A stretch of DNA of 64,000 bases from contig NZ_BSTT01000002.1 of NCBI RefSeq assembly GCF_030269685.1, forward strand, positions 186,001 through 250,000. Reading direction: 5' to 3'. The position numbers and the translations under genes are program-made. Shown in pieces: positions 39,749-48,987 of the stretch (its first letter is position 1; every line of letters starts with the position of its first letter). Source of the DNA: Actinomycetospora sp. NBRC 106378 (GTDB lineage: Bacteria; Actinomycetota; Actinomycetes; Mycobacteriales; Pseudonocardiaceae). Under the pieces are notes generated by a model. That model searched no databases. It saw only the letters and a program-made list of their open reading frames with translations, and was not told the DNA's origin.

Positions 39749-40270
39749 ATGGACCACCTGATCGTCACCGTCGACGGCCACGCCCCGCAGATCGACCCGA
39801 CGGCGTGGGTCGCGCCCGGCGCCGTCGTCGCGGGGCGCGCGACGCTCGGGCCGGAGGTCGGCATCTGGTACGGCGCCGTGGTCCGGGCCGACAACGACAC
39901 GATCACCGTCGGGGCCGGGTCCAACGTCCAGGACGGCTCCGTGCTGCACGCCGACCCGGGCTTCCCGTGCACGGTGGGGGAGAACGTGACCGTCGGGCAC
40001 CGTGCGGTCGTGCACGGGTGCACGGTGGAGGACGACGTCCTCGTCGGGATGGGCGCCGTGATCATGAACGGCGCGACGGTCGGGCGAGGCTCGGTGATCG
40101 CCGCCGGCGCGGTGATCTCGCAGGGCGTGAGCGTCCCGCCGGGGTCGCTCGTCGCGGGCGTGCCGGGGAAGGTCCGCCGCGAGACCACCGAGGACGAGCA
40201 GGCGTTCAACGGCGTCAGCGCCGCGGCCTACCGCCACCTGCTCGGCGTGCACCGCACGGCCACCGACTGA
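39749..40270 (+). CDS. Gamma-carbonic anhydrase-family protein
   Basis: 173 residues of left-handed beta-helix hexapeptides (PTAWVAPGAVVAGRATLGPE ... ). The three zinc-ligand histidines are present (VLHAD, VGHRAVVHGC). Interconverts CO2 and bicarbonate, or is a close homologue with another role. Starts at 39740 or 39749 are both possible; the frame runs upstream through the inverted-repeat element, which is unlikely to be coding. Confidence 0.88.
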   Translation: MDHLIVTVDGHAPQIDPTAWVAPGAVVAGRATLGPEVGIWYGAVVRADNDTITVGAGSNVQDGSVLHADPGFPCTVGENVTVGHRAVVHGCTVEDDVLVGMGAVIMNGATVGRGSVIAAGAVISQGVSVPPGSLVAGVPGKVRRETTEDEQAFNGVSAAAYRHLLGVHRTATD

Positions 40271-40276
40271 GGCGGG

Positions 40277-41002
40277 TCACTCCGCCAACGGCGTGGAGTC
40301 GTCCGGCGCCGGACCGATCGGCTCGTCCGGCGCCGGAGCGTCGTCCGGGGCGGCCGGCATCGACTCCAGGATGAGCTGCTCGCCGTGCTCGGCGTGGCGC
40401 CGGGCGAGCTGCTCCGCGCGGTCGCCGTCCCGGTCGCGGATCGCGTCGAGGATCGCGGCGTGGTCCTCCCACACCCAGGCCGGCGCACCGCCCTGGAGCA
40501 GTACCTCGCCCATCACACGCTGCACGTTGCGCCACATGACGCCGGCGCTCTCGGCGAGCAGCGGGTTCGCGGTCGCCTCGACGACGGCGCGGTGGAACTC
40601 GACGTCGTTGCGGACCATGAGCGCGAACGACCGGTCGTCGAAGGCCTGACGCCCGGCGACCACGATCCGGGTCGCGTGCCGCAGCCAGTCGTCGGTGTGG
40701 CGGTCCGCCGCGAGGCGTGCCGCCTGGCCGTCGAGGATCGCCCGCAGCTCGTAGAGGTGGCTGACGAAGTCGCGTTCCAGGGGCGCCACCTCGAGGCCGC
40801 GCCGCCCGAACTCGCGCACGAGACCCTGATTGCGCAGCAGGAGCAGGGCCTGCTGGATCGGCTGGCGGGAGACGTTGAAGCGTTCAGCGAGCTGTTCCTG
40901 GCGCAGCGGGACGCCCGGCGCGAGCCGGCCGGTGCAGATGTCGTCCACGATCGCCTCGAAGACCTGCTCGGTCCGCGAGGGCCTCTGCGGCAGCTCCGCC
41001 AT
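40277..41002 (-). CDS. GntR/FadR-family regulator (FCD domain)
   Basis: 241 residues. N-terminal winged helix (EAIVDDICTGRLAPGVPLRQ ... FNVSRQPIQQALLLLRNQGL), then a helical FCD ligand domain with metal-type residues (NDVEFHRAV, WEDHAAIL, HAEHGEQL). Divergent from the ThDP-enzyme cluster, with a perfect palindrome between them, so it most likely represses that cluster until an acid substrate binds. ATG 41002 follows GGAGG. Confidence 0.9.
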   Translation of the reverse strand: MAELPQRPSRTEQVFEAIVDDICTGRLAPGVPLRQEQLAERFNVSRQPIQQALLLLRNQGLVREFGRRGLEVAPLERDFVSHLYELRAILDGQAARLAADRHTDDWLRHATRIVVAGRQAFDDRSFALMVRNDVEFHRAVVEATANPLLAESAGVMWRNVQRVMGEVLLQGGAPAWVWEDHAAILDAIRDRDGDRAEQLARRHAEHGEQLILESMPAAPDDAPAPDEPIGPAPDDSTPLAE

Positions 41003-41107
41003 CGGCCGTCCTCCCGTGTGCCTCCGTCCCCGCTGCTGGATCAACGGATCCCGACACGGCACCGCGCCGCCCCCGCATGGTAGCGGGCGGTGATCGCCAA
41101 CTCATCC

Positions 41108-41126
41108 TTGACTTCTGAATTCAGAA
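41108..41126 (+). promoter_or_regulatory. GntR operator overlapping a -35 box
   Basis: TTCTGAATTCAGAA (41113-41126) is a perfect 14-bp palindrome, striking in DNA of this G+C content. It overlaps TTGACT (41108-41113), the best -35 candidate for the ThDP gene 70 nt downstream. Binding there would block RNA polymerase. Confidence 0.65.
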
Positions 41127-41174
41127 TGTCGCACCGTGGAGTGACATGCGCCACGTCCATGATCGTGGTGCTGA

Positions 41175-42968
<1,794 letters not shown>

Positions 42969-42969
42969 C

Positions 42970-44367
42970 GTGGCACGGATGGAGGAGTGGGCGTTCCCCA
43001 CCCGCTACGACCAGGACTACCTGCCCGCCCCCGACTCGCCGTACTGGTTCCCGGTGCGGGAGACGATGGACCCGGCCGAACGGGACGCGGCCGTGCTCGT
43101 GCGGCTCCGCGAGGTGATGGAGTACGCCTACGCGAACTCCGGCTTCTACCGCACGAAGTGGGACGCGGCCGGGCTCAAGCCCGCGGACATCACGTCGTTC
43201 GAAGCCTTCGAGCAGGTCCCCGTCGTCACCAAGGCGGAGATGCGGGAGTCGCAGGCGAACCACCCGCCGTTCGGCGACTACACCTGCGTCGAGCCGTCGG
43301 AGATCCACCACATCCACGGCACCTCCGGCACGACGGGCGCCCCGACGGCCTTCGCGCTCGGCCGGCGGGACTGGGAGGTCATCGCCGACAACCAGGCCCG
43401 GATCCTGTGGGGGATGGGCGTCCGGCCCGGCGACACGGTCTTCGTCGCCGCGCTGTTCTCGCTCTACCTCGGCTCCTGGGGTGCGATGACGGCGGCCGAG
43501 CGCCTGCGCTGCACCGTCCTTCCCTTCGGCGCGGGCGCCCAGGGGATGACGGCGCGGGCGGTGAACTGGCTGGCCCGGATCCGGCCCGCGGCCTTCTACG
43601 CGACGCCGTCCTACGCGCTGCGCCTGGCCGAGGTCGCCGAGAAGGAGAAGATCGACCCCCGCGAGTTCGGGCTCAAGGTCATGTTCTTCTCCGGCGAGCC
43701 CGGGGCGTCGGTGCCCTCGGTGCGCAAGGCGATCGAGGACAGCTTCGGGGCGACGGTGATCGACTGCGGGACGATGGCCGAGATGACGCCGTTCATGTCG
43801 GCGTCGGCCACCGCGGGGACGCCGGACGGGATGCTCCTCTGGCAGGACATCGTCTGGCACGAGGTCTGCGACCCGGAGACGTTCCGCTCCGTGCCCTACG
43901 GCTCCGAGGGCACGCCGGTCTACACCCACCTCGAGCGCACCTCGCAGCCGATGATCCGGCTCGCCTCCAACGACCTCACCCGCTGGGTCATGGAGGACAA
44001 CCCCTGCGGACGCACCTATCCGAAGCTGCCCGACGGCGTGTACGGCCGGATCGACGACATGATCCACATCCGCGGGGAGAACGTGTACCCGACGGAGGTC
44101 GACAACTACCTGCGCACCGTCGAGCACTACGGCGGCGAGCACCAGATCATCGTCCGCCGCACCGGCTCGATGGACGAGATGATCGTCCGCGCGGAGTGCA
44201 CCCTGCCCGACGGGCAGCGGTCGGAGTTCGAGTCGATCACCGGCTCCGGGCTGCAGTCCTTCCTCGGCGTCCGCGTGACCTTCGAGTCCGTCGACGCCCG
44301 GACCCTCGAGCGCGCGGAGCACAAGTCGCGCCGCGTGGTCGACGAGCGCACGCACAACCAGCGCTAG
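42970..44367 (+). CDS. Phenylacetate-CoA ligase-like AMP-forming ligase
   Basis: 465 residues, PaaK-like. ATP-binding loop HGTSGTTGAPTAF, and hinge/C-terminal motif GRIDDMIHIRGENVYPTEVD. The final alpha/beta subdomain is typical (HQIIVRRTGSMDEMIVRAEC). Activates a carboxylic acid to its CoA thioester. GTG starts one base after the ThDP stop. Substrate unknown, presumably the acid produced or used by its neighbours. Confidence 0.85.
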   Translation: MARMEEWAFPTRYDQDYLPAPDSPYWFPVRETMDPAERDAAVLVRLREVMEYAYANSGFYRTKWDAAGLKPADITSFEAFEQVPVVTKAEMRESQANHPPFGDYTCVEPSEIHHIHGTSGTTGAPTAFALGRRDWEVIADNQARILWGMGVRPGDTVFVAALFSLYLGSWGAMTAAERLRCTVLPFGAGAQGMTARAVNWLARIRPAAFYATPSYALRLAEVAEKEKIDPREFGLKVMFFSGEPGASVPSVRKAIEDSFGATVIDCGTMAEMTPFMSASATAGTPDGMLLWQDIVWHEVCDPETFRSVPYGSEGTPVYTHLERTSQPMIRLASNDLTRWVMEDNPCGRTYPKLPDGVYGRIDDMIHIRGENVYPTEVDNYLRTVEHYGGEHQIIVRRTGSMDEMIVRAECTLPDGQRSEFESITGSGLQSFLGVRVTFESVDARTLERAEHKSRRVVDERTHNQR

Positions 44368-44394
44368 ACGCACCTCGACGAGGAGGAGATGGGA

Positions 44395-45053
44395 ATGACC
44401 GTGCACACCGAGAACGGCGACCGGGTCGGGGAGGCCCCGGCCCCCTGGGGTGCGCCCGAGGCCACCGTGGAGCCCGGGAAGGGCGGCGGCTACTTCGAGA
44501 CCGGCCGACCCCGGCTCGGCGGGCTCGAGCGCCCCGTGCAGTTCAGCGAACCCCGGCAGGCCGTGATCAGGGCGCTGGCCGACACGATCATCCCGCCGCA
44601 CCCGGACTGGCCGGACGCGAGCGCCGTCGACATCGTCGCGTTCTGCGGCCGATACATCACGCCGACCGGCTACAAGAACAAGCACTTCCCGTGGGCCGAC
44701 GAGGACTCGTTCGTCGCCGCGCTGGACGAGCTCGGCCAGGCGTTCGTCGATGCCGACCGAGCGAGCGGGCCACGGCGTTCGAGGCCCTGGAGAAGGCGGA
44801 GGACCCGTTCTTCGAACAGATCCGCGCCCTCGTCTACTACGGGTACTACTCGCGGCCCGAGGTGGTCATCGCGATCCGGAAGAACGTCCCGGCCGGCAAG
44901 GACTACCACGGCCCGCCGCTGCCCTACGGCTACATCCAGTCCCTCGAGCCGTGGGACGAGACGACGCTCGCGCAGGCGAACGACAACGGCTCCTACCTCG
45001 AGACCGACCAGGTCGAGCGCGTCGACCTCTCCAAAGTCACCTGGATCCAGTGA
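44395..45053 (+). pseudogene. Gluconate 2-dehydrogenase subunit 3-like, frameshifted
   Basis: Residues 1 to about 121 (PRQAVIRALADTIIPPHPDW ... DELGQAFVDAD) are in one frame. The C-terminal half (ERATAFEALEKAEDPFFEQI ... LSKVTWIQ) is in the next, with the break at 44755-44763 beside GAGCGAGCG. A single-base deletion would explain it. The rest is intact, so this is a recent mutation, a sequencing error or a frameshift that is tolerated. Subunit 3 partners the GMC flavoprotein and is often exported by Tat with it; no Tat signal is seen here. ATG 44395 has AGGAGG 8 nt upstream. Confidence 0.8.
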
Positions 45054-45060
45054 GGCACCC

Positions 45061-46695
45061 ATGGCCAGCTACGAAGAAGTCGACGTCCTGATCATCGGCG
45101 CCGGTCCGGGTGGGGCCGGTGTCGCCTACGAGCTCAAGGACACGGGCGCGAAGATCGTCTGCCTCGAGCAGGGCCCGTGGGTCACGGCCCCGGAGCACCC
45201 GCACTACCACGACGAGTGGGAGATCGAGAAGCAGCGCGGGTGGGCCTACGACCCGAACGTCCGCCAGCTGCCCGAGGACTATCCGGTCACCGGGACCACG
45301 ACGCCGTACATGATGAACAACGTCGGCGGCTCGACCGTGCACTACGCCGGGCACTGGCCGCGCTACAAGCCGGTCGACTTCCGCAAGGGCACCGAGCACG
45401 GCCTCGAGGGCACGATCGACTGGCCGATCTCCTACGAGGACCTCGCGCCGTTCTACGACCGCAACGACGCGATCTACGGCATCTCCGGTCTCATCGGCGA
45501 CCCGTCGTACCCCGACCGCAAGAACGCCCAGCGCGACCCGATGGTGCTGCCGGGCAAGCTCGGGCTGAAGTACGCGAAGGCCTCGCGCGACCTCGGCTGG
45601 CACTGGTGGCCGTCGGACAACGCCGTGATCACCCGCCCCCGCGAGAACCGCGAGGCCGACGTGGGCATGGGCAACGAGCTCTCCGGCAGCCCGACCGGGT
45701 CGCTGTCGACGCCGGCCCACGCGCACTGGCCCTACAACGTCCGCGCCGGGGTCGACCTGCGGACGATGGCCCGCGTCGAGACGATCACCGCCGACGGCGG
45801 CAGGGCCACGGGCGCGGTCTACATCGACCGCAACACCGGCAACCGCCACGAGATCCGCGCGAAGATCGTGGTGCTCGCGGCCAACGGCATCGGCTCACCG
45901 CGCATGCTGCTCGCGAGTGCGCAGAAGGGCCACGAGAACGGTCTGGCGAACTCGAACGGCATGGTCGGCAAGCACCTGATGCACCACGTGTTCTCGTTCT
46001 GCGACTCGTGGTTCGACGAGCCCGTCGAGGGATTCAAGGGCTCCTTCGGGTCGCCCATGTACTCGCACGAGTTCTATCACACGGACGTCAACCGCGGATT
46101 CGTCAACGGATTCGGCATGCAGGTGGCCCGTTCCTTCGGTCCGTCCTACGCGGCGATGGGCACGCACACCGGCTACACGGCGCCGTGGGGGGAGAAGCAC
46201 CGGGACTTCTTCGCCAACCACTTCGCCAACCACCTCATGGTCTTCATGTTCGGCGAGGACCTCCCGGTGGAGACCAACCGCGTCACGCTCGACCCGGACG
46301 TGACCGACTCCGACGGCATCCCCGCCGCCCACGTGAACTACGAACTGCACGAGAACGACATCGCGCTCGCGAAGTACGGCATCGAGAAGATCTTCGAGGC
46401 CACGCGGGCGGTCGGAGCGGTCGAGACCAACGACACCGGGGTCCTCTACCCGCCGCCGGCCTGGCACCTCATGGGCACCTGCCGGATGGGCAACGACCCG
46501 CAGGACTCGACGCTCAACAAGTGGTGCCAGACGTGGGACCTGCCGAACCTGTTCGTCGTGGACGGCTCCACGCTCACCACCGGCGGAGCGGTCAACCCGA
46601 CCTCGACGATCGGTGCCCTCGCGGTGCGGGCCGGCGAGTACATCAAGCGCAACCACGACCACATCACGAGCCAGAGGACGACGCCGACGATGTGA
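45061..46695 (+). CDS. GMC-family FAD-dependent dehydrogenase
   Basis: 544 residues. FAD motif VLIIGAGPGGAGVAYELKD at residues 8-26; C-terminal catalytic HLMGTCRMG and NPTSTIGALAVRAGEYIK. Most like the large subunit of gluconate 2-dehydrogenase or related alcohol/sorbitol dehydrogenases that pass electrons to the respiratory chain. The cytochrome c subunit is not encoded here. Starts 7 nt after the subunit 3 stop. The stop is followed by repeat family A. Confidence 0.88.
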   Translation: MASYEEVDVLIIGAGPGGAGVAYELKDTGAKIVCLEQGPWVTAPEHPHYHDEWEIEKQRGWAYDPNVRQLPEDYPVTGTTTPYMMNNVGGSTVHYAGHWPRYKPVDFRKGTEHGLEGTIDWPISYEDLAPFYDRNDAIYGISGLIGDPSYPDRKNAQRDPMVLPGKLGLKYAKASRDLGWHWWPSDNAVITRPRENREADVGMGNELSGSPTGSLSTPAHAHWPYNVRAGVDLRTMARVETITADGGRATGAVYIDRNTGNRHEIRAKIVVLAANGIGSPRMLLASAQKGHENGLANSNGMVGKHLMHHVFSFCDSWFDEPVEGFKGSFGSPMYSHEFYHTDVNRGFVNGFGMQVARSFGPSYAAMGTHTGYTAPWGEKHRDFFANHFANHLMVFMFGEDLPVETNRVTLDPDVTDSDGIPAAHVNYELHENDIALAKYGIEKIFEATRAVGAVETNDTGVLYPPPAWHLMGTCRMGNDPQDSTLNKWCQTWDLPNLFVVDGSTLTTGGAVNPTSTIGALAVRAGEYIKRNHDHITSQRTTPTM

Positions 46696-46703
46696 GCTGC
46701 GCT

Positions 46704-46749
46704 CAGGTGAGCAGTAATCCGTGCTCCAGCACGGATTACTGCTCACCTG
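46704..46749. repeat. Palindromic repeat family A, copy 2 (terminator-like)
   Basis: Twenty-two-bp arms (46704-46725, 46728-46749) pair perfectly around a 2-nt loop. The outer AGGTGAGCA/TGCTCACCT and inner TCCGTG/CACGGA blocks are shared with 1239-1304. It starts 9 nt after the GMC stop and would end the catabolic operon. Confidence 0.9.
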
Positions 46750-46759
46750 CACCGCACCG

Positions 46760-46765
46760 TAGGGT
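46760..46765 (+). promoter_or_regulatory. -10 box of leaderless thioesterase gene
   Basis: TAGGGT ends 8 nt before GTG 46773 and directly follows repeat A. Confidence 0.45.
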
Positions 46766-46772
46766 CGGTCCG

Positions 46773-47123
46773 GTGACGTACGAGGTGACCCAGGACGACA
46801 CCGCACTGGCCCTCGGGAGCGGCGACGTTCCCGTGCTCGGCACCCCCCGGCTCATCGCGTGGCTCGAGGCCGCGACGCTCGAAGCGGCCCGCCCGAAGCT
46901 CGCGGACAGCCAGACGACCGTCGGCACGGCGGTCCGGGTCAAGCACCGTCGTCCGACCCGCGTCGGCGGCACGATCACCGCGTCCGCGAAGCTCACCGCC
47001 GGCCCCGACGAGAAGGGTCGCCTCTCCTTCTCGGTGTCCGCGGTCGACCACGACGGGTCCACCGTCGCCGACGGAGAGATCGACCGCGTCATCGTCGAGC
47101 GGATGGGCGCGTTCGCCTCCTGA
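46773..47123 (+). CDS. Hotdog-fold thioesterase, FlK-like
   Basis: 116 residues. TPRLIAWLEAATLEA and VKHRRPTRVGG align with the fluoroacetyl-CoA thioesterase family. A Thr, Glu and His in the expected order (T in GTPRL, E in WLEAA, H in KHRRP) match the FlK catalytic triad. Hydrolyses a small acyl-CoA; fluoroacetate specificity should not be assumed. The stop abuts the convergent TetR stop in TGATCA. Confidence 0.8.
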   Translation: MTYEVTQDDTALALGSGDVPVLGTPRLIAWLEAATLEAARPKLADSQTTVGTAVRVKHRRPTRVGGTITASAKLTAGPDEKGRLSFSVSAVDHDGSTVADGEIDRVIVERMGAFAS

Positions 47124-47672
47124 TCACGCCGGGCCGGTGACGACGGCGACGGCCGTGTCCCGCAGGGCCGCCGTCGCCGCGTCCGGGTCCAGGCCGCACA
47201 GGTCCAGCAGCGTGAAGACCGACTCGGCGCTGATCACGACGGCGAGCCGGGTCGCCAGCGCCGCCCGCGTCGGCGACTCCGGCAGCGGCGTCAGGGCGTG
47301 CTCGATGAGGGCGAAGCGGTGGGCCGCCCGCGTCCCACGGCCGGTGAGCGACGCGGCGACGATGGCCCGCACGGTGGCCTCGTGGCCGATGGTCCGCTCG
47401 GCGAAGGCCGTCGCGACCCGCGCGACGCGCTCGGTCAGGTCGTCCACCCCGTCCAGCGGCACCATCTCCGCCGGTGCCGGCCACGTGTCGCCCACGGTCT
47501 CGCGCAGGAGCGTCACGAGGTCGGGGTAGTAGCGGTACGCCGTCGCCTCCGAGACGCCCGCCCGGGCGGCGACCGCCGGCATGGTCACCTCCGCGTTCCC
47601 GACGACGAGCTCCTGCGCCGCCGCGGCGATCGCCTGCCGGGTCCGCTCCTTCTGTCGAGTTCGCACCGCCAT
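47124..47672 (-). CDS. TetR-family regulator
   Basis: 182 residues. N-terminal HTH (RTRQAIAAAAQELV ... VAARAGVSEATAYRYYPDLV) and a helical ligand domain. Divergent from the cupin-hydrolase gene, with two matching operators between. O1 begins one base upstream of its own ATG, so autoregulation is likely. Confidence 0.9.
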   Translation of the reverse strand: MAVRTRQKERTRQAIAAAAQELVVGNAEVTMPAVAARAGVSEATAYRYYPDLVTLLRETVGDTWPAPAEMVPLDGVDDLTERVARVATAFAERTIGHEATVRAIVAASLTGRGTRAAHRFALIEHALTPLPESPTRAALATRLAVVISAESVFTLLDLCGLDPDAATAALRDTAVAVVTGPA

Positions 47673-47740
47673 CGTGAGAGCGTACTTGCACGAAGCCTCC
47701 CGAAGCGACTACCGTCCCGTCGTGAAAGTTCACTCTCACG
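47673..47740. promoter_or_regulatory. Two TetR operators around the divergent promoter
   Basis: O1 (47673-47692) and O2 (47721-47740, inverted) agree at 16 of 20 positions when O2 is reversed: CGTGAGAG..ACTT.CACG. Each is itself an imperfect palindrome CGTGA-N10-TCACG (O1 has GCACG). The plus-strand promoter TTGCAC (47686-47691), 18-nt spacer, TACCGT (47710-47715) is bracketed: O1 covers the -35 box and O2 the start site. Confidence 0.75.
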
Positions 47741-47753
47741 AGAGAAGGTCAGC

Positions 47754-48977
47754 ATGACCGAGGTGTCGATCGTCGGCCCGGAGGCGGGGGAGATCGCGCC
47801 GCTGGGCCCGGTCACCATGCGGATCCTCGAGGACGGGAGCACCACCGACCACCGGCTCGGGATCAGCGAGATCACCATCGCGCCGCACACCGAGGGCCCG
47901 CAGCAGCACCGGCACGCCCAGCACGACGAGGGCTTCTACGTCGTGCGCGGGACGGCCCGCTTCACGGTCGGGACGACGACGCACGACGCCCCCGCGGGCA
48001 CGCTGGTCATGGTTCCGCCCGGGGCGCCGCACACCTTCGAGAACCCGGGCGACGAGCCCGCGGTCCTGCTCAACACCTTCACGCCCGACCTCTACGTGCA
48101 GTACTTCCGCGACCTGCGGGCGATGATCGAGAGCGGCCGGCCGATGTCCCCGGAGAACGTGACCCCGGTGATGGCGCGGTACGCCACGGTGCCCTCGACG
48201 GAGTACGCGCCGGCGGTCGCCGAGCAGGGGAGCGGCCGCCCGGTGATGGTCCTGCACGGTGGCGGAGGGCCGTTCTCGGTCGCCGGGCTCGCGGCGCAGC
48301 TCGGCGCCGACCACCACGTCCTCGCCCCGACCGTCCCGGGCTTCGACGGCACTCCGCGGCCCGAGGGCTGCCGGACCGTCGCCGACGTCGCCGCCCGCTT
48401 CCTGACGGTGCTCGCGGAGCGCGACCTGCACGACGTCGCCCTGGTGGGCAGCTCGATGGGCGGTTGGGTCGCCGCCGAGATGGCGTTGCAGGACACCGAC
48501 GGACGCGTCGGGTCGGTGGTGTTCGTCAACGCGGTGGGGATCGAGGTGCCCGACCACCCGGTCCGCCCGATCCTCGGCCTGCCGATCGATCAGATCGCCG
48601 AGTTCTCCTACGCCGACCCGGACCGCTTCCGCATCGACCCCACCACCCTCCCGCCCGAGCGCCAGGCCGTGATGGCGGCCAACGCAGCGGTGTTCGCCGA
48701 CTACGCGGGCGAGCCCTACATGCACGACCCGACGCTGCTCGGGCGGCTCGGTGGGATCCCGGTCCCGACCGCCGTCGTCTGGGGCGAGGCCGACCGGATC
48801 GTCGACCTCGACTACGGCCGGGCCTACGCCGCGGCGCTCGGGGCCCCGTTCACCGTCGTCGAGGGCGCGGGTCACCTGCCGCACATGGAGCAGCCGGCCG
48901 CCACGCTCGCGGCGGTCACGGCCGTCGTCGACGGGCCCGGCCGGATGCGGCCCCGGCCGCAGCGCCCGTCGTCGTAA
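47754..48977 (+). CDS. Cupin-alpha/beta hydrolase fusion protein
   Basis: 407 residues. Residues 1 to about 125 are a cupin (QQHRHAQHDEGFYVVRGTAR ... VPPGAPHTFENPG, with His and Glu metal ligands). Residues of about 150-400 are an alpha/beta hydrolase: nucleophile GSSMGG (about 233), Asp in WGEADRIV, His in GAGHLPHMEQ. Such fusions are uncommon and suggest the cupin binds or pre-processes the hydrolase substrate. ATG follows GAGAAGG. Controlled by the divergent TetR. Its stop codon forms part of the dnaG -10 box. Confidence 0.85.
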   Translation: MTEVSIVGPEAGEIAPLGPVTMRILEDGSTTDHRLGISEITIAPHTEGPQQHRHAQHDEGFYVVRGTARFTVGTTTHDAPAGTLVMVPPGAPHTFENPGDEPAVLLNTFTPDLYVQYFRDLRAMIESGRPMSPENVTPVMARYATVPSTEYAPAVAEQGSGRPVMVLHGGGGPFSVAGLAAQLGADHHVLAPTVPGFDGTPRPEGCRTVADVAARFLTVLAERDLHDVALVGSSMGGWVAAEMALQDTDGRVGSVVFVNAVGIEVPDHPVRPILGLPIDQIAEFSYADPDRFRIDPTTLPPERQAVMAANAAVFADYAGEPYMHDPTLLGRLGGIPVPTAVVWGEADRIVDLDYGRAYAAALGAPFTVVEGAGHLPHMEQPAATLAAVTAVVDGPGRMRPRPQRPSS

Positions 48978-48980
48978 ACT
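48975..48980 (+). promoter_or_regulatory. -10 box of leaderless dnaG
   Basis: TAAACT includes the upstream gene's TAA stop and ends 8 nt before GTG 48988; no ribosome-binding site is present. Confidence 0.5.
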
Positions 48981-48987
48981 CGCCTCC

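Noticed and set aside
44755..44765. Programmed ribosomal frameshift in subunit 3
   Set aside because: No slippery heptamer or downstream pseudoknot is visible; a simple one-base deletion or sequencing error is more likely.
44389..46695. A single 768-codon protein fusing subunit 3 to the GMC dehydrogenase
   Set aside because: Between residues of about 123 and 223 the frame turns into Arg/Ser/Thr-rich nonsense while the correct subunit 3 C-terminus and stop are in another frame. The GMC protein has its own ATG at 45061.
46773..47123. Fluoroacetate-resistance function for the thioesterase
   Set aside because: Triad-like residues are shared by many FlK-like thioesterases; no fluorometabolite genes are nearby.
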